Shown piece by piece: positions 6,321 to 7,059 of a DNA stretch of 7,059 bases. Origin of the DNA: an uncultured Bacteroidota bacterium (GTDB taxonomy: Bacteria; Bacteroidota; Bacteroidia; UBA7662); assembly GCA_903856555.1 (NCBI GenBank), contig CAIOCC010000083.1:1-7059 (forward strand). The letters run 5' to 3'. Within the stretch, counting starts at the first letter, position 1. Each line of letters begins with the position of its first letter. Below the pieces are notes generated by a model that was given only the letters and a program-made list of their open reading frames with translations, was not told the DNA's origin and searched no databases. Made by a program: the position numbers and the translations under genes.

Positions 6321-7058
6321 TTATTTGCGAACCTGGAGACGGAATCCGTGTTGGCGGACTTCCTTGCCCTCCAGAACCGAAATCTCTACACGGTACTGGC
6401 CCTCACTCCAACCTTCGGTCACAAGATCCAATACTTGGTATCCTGCCTCCATGCGACGTGAGAAGTCAGCAACTTGACGACCACGTGCATCCAGAACACG
6501 CACTGCAACATCGGCTGTGCTGTTCAACCGAACACGGATTTGGCTCAAATCACGGGCTGGGTTGGGGTACAGACTAACTTCCTGACCCACACCGGATACA
6601 CGAGGCATACGCAGACCTACCAAAGGATAAACTTCGGCCAGAGGCGATGCAGCTTCGCTCAACTCCCCAAAATGAAGGTCAGCGGCATTAAGGCTGCTAA
6701 CCCCACTTAGTTCCATGCTAAAGAGTAGATCGTTTTCGGAAAGTTCCACACCGTCTACAGAGAACCAAGAGATACGAAGCTCGTTGCCGTTTTGATGGAA
6801 GTCAAAGTCACCTTTGGCAAGGGCTGAACGAACCGCCTCGGCACGAACGCCTGCTGGCAATTCAACCACCACCGAAAGAGCACCAAGGGACAATGCGCGA
6901 TCAATGCGAACCGGAAGAATGGTCAAATCAGAAGCGGTCATGTAACCCTGATTAAATGCAACCATGCGGGGGTCGAGACGGAGGGCCGTGTTTGGTTGGT
7001 AAGAACCATTCACATCACCGTAGGCAAGGGCCATAATGTTGCGGGTTGTTACACCGCC
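6321..7058 (-). CDS. C-terminal part of a T9SS-secreted protein with dockerin-like tail and cohesin-like module (5' end outside window)
   Basis: The visible 245 residues run from the right edge to TAA at 6321-6323. The frame stays open above the ATG at 7034 (preceding residues GGVTTRNI), and that ATG lies inside a conserved stretch, so it is not the start. The first visible part, ending in GDVNGSY, matches the last part of the dockerin-like region of the neighbour at 2464-6171. A cohesin-like sandwich follows: ILPVRI, then VVVELPAGV, aligned with ILLPVTA and LVFELPAGL in the neighbour. A T9SS type A sorting domain closes the protein (YPNP near 6558-6569, then VLDARGR, then FRLQVRK). The two genes are thus paralogous at their 3' ends. 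The N-terminal modules that would tell its function are outside the window. Export by Sec and T9SS to the surface is expected from the family. Confidence 0.93.
   Translation of the reverse strand, partial: GGVTTRNIMALAYGDVNGSYQPNTALRLDPRMVAFNQGYMTASDLTILPVRIDRALSLGALSVVVELPAGVRAEAVRSALAKGDFDFHQNGNELRISWFSVDGVELSENDLLFSMELSGVSSLNAADLHFGELSEAASPLAEVYPLVGLRMPRVSGVGQEVSLYPNPARDLSQIRVRLNSTADVAVRVLDARGRQVADFSRRMEAGYQVLDLVTEGWSEGQYRVEISVLEGKEVRQHGFRLQVRK
6324..6572 (-). other. T9SS type A C-terminal sorting domain of the right-hand protein
   Basis: The last 83 or so residues show YPNPARD, the strand pair V-R-V-L-D-A-R-G-R, the turn W-S-E-G-Q-Y-R-V and the closing R-L-Q-V-R-K. The pattern is the same as in the neighbour, but the sequence is clearly diverged and richer in arginine, so the two are not a recent copy. 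Confidence 0.93.
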
Positions 7059-7059
7059 G

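Noticed and set aside
7032..7034. ATG as the start of the right-hand gene
   Set aside because: The frame is open above it to the window edge, and it falls within a stretch (NIMALAYGDVNGSY) that matches the interior of the neighbour. It is an internal methionine.

Overview
The window looks like the chromosome of a Bacteroidota bacterium. The evidence is two carboxy-terminal type IX secretion (T9SS) sorting domains with YPNP motifs, long secreted proteins built of beta-sandwich modules, promoters of the TTG-N20-TAnnTTT(A/G) kind instead of sigma70 boxes, and no clear Shine-Dalgarno sequences. The genus cannot be told from this sequence.

All coding is on the minus strand, in three large head-to-tail genes. 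From right to left these are: (a) 6321-7058, the 3' end of a secreted protein whose visible part is the tail of a dockerin-like region, a cohesin-like sandwich and a T9SS sorting domain; (b) 2464-6171, a complete 1235-residue secreted multidomain protein with signal peptide, MAM/jelly-roll-like module, CARDB-like module, unassigned beta region, FN3, a second jelly-roll-like module, carboxypeptidase-regulatory-like module, dockerin-like repeats, cohesin-like sandwich and T9SS sorting domain; (c) 1-2313, the 5' 771 codons of a secreted protein with three cohesin-like modules alternating with Ig-like modules, which runs off the left edge without a stop.

The two gaps between genes are about 150 bp each. 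Each holds a strong intrinsic terminator for the gene upstream of it. Each also holds a promoter candidate for the next gene, and the two candidates match in layout (TTG, 20 bp, GCCTA-less core TA(A/G)(C/T)TTTA, with GCC directly before the core in both). The genes therefore look like separate, possibly co-regulated transcription units rather than an operon.

The main point of interest is that one locus encodes a protein with repeated cohesin-like modules next to two paralogous proteins whose C-termini fuse dockerin-like repeats, a diverged cohesin-like sandwich and a T9SS sorting signal. This could be a secreted, calcium-dependent surface assembly resembling a cellulosome scaffold in layout, but no catalytic domain is visible. 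The interaction is inference: cohesin-like folds in Bacteroidota often have no known dockerin partner. No RNA gene, mobile element or CRISPR array was seen.
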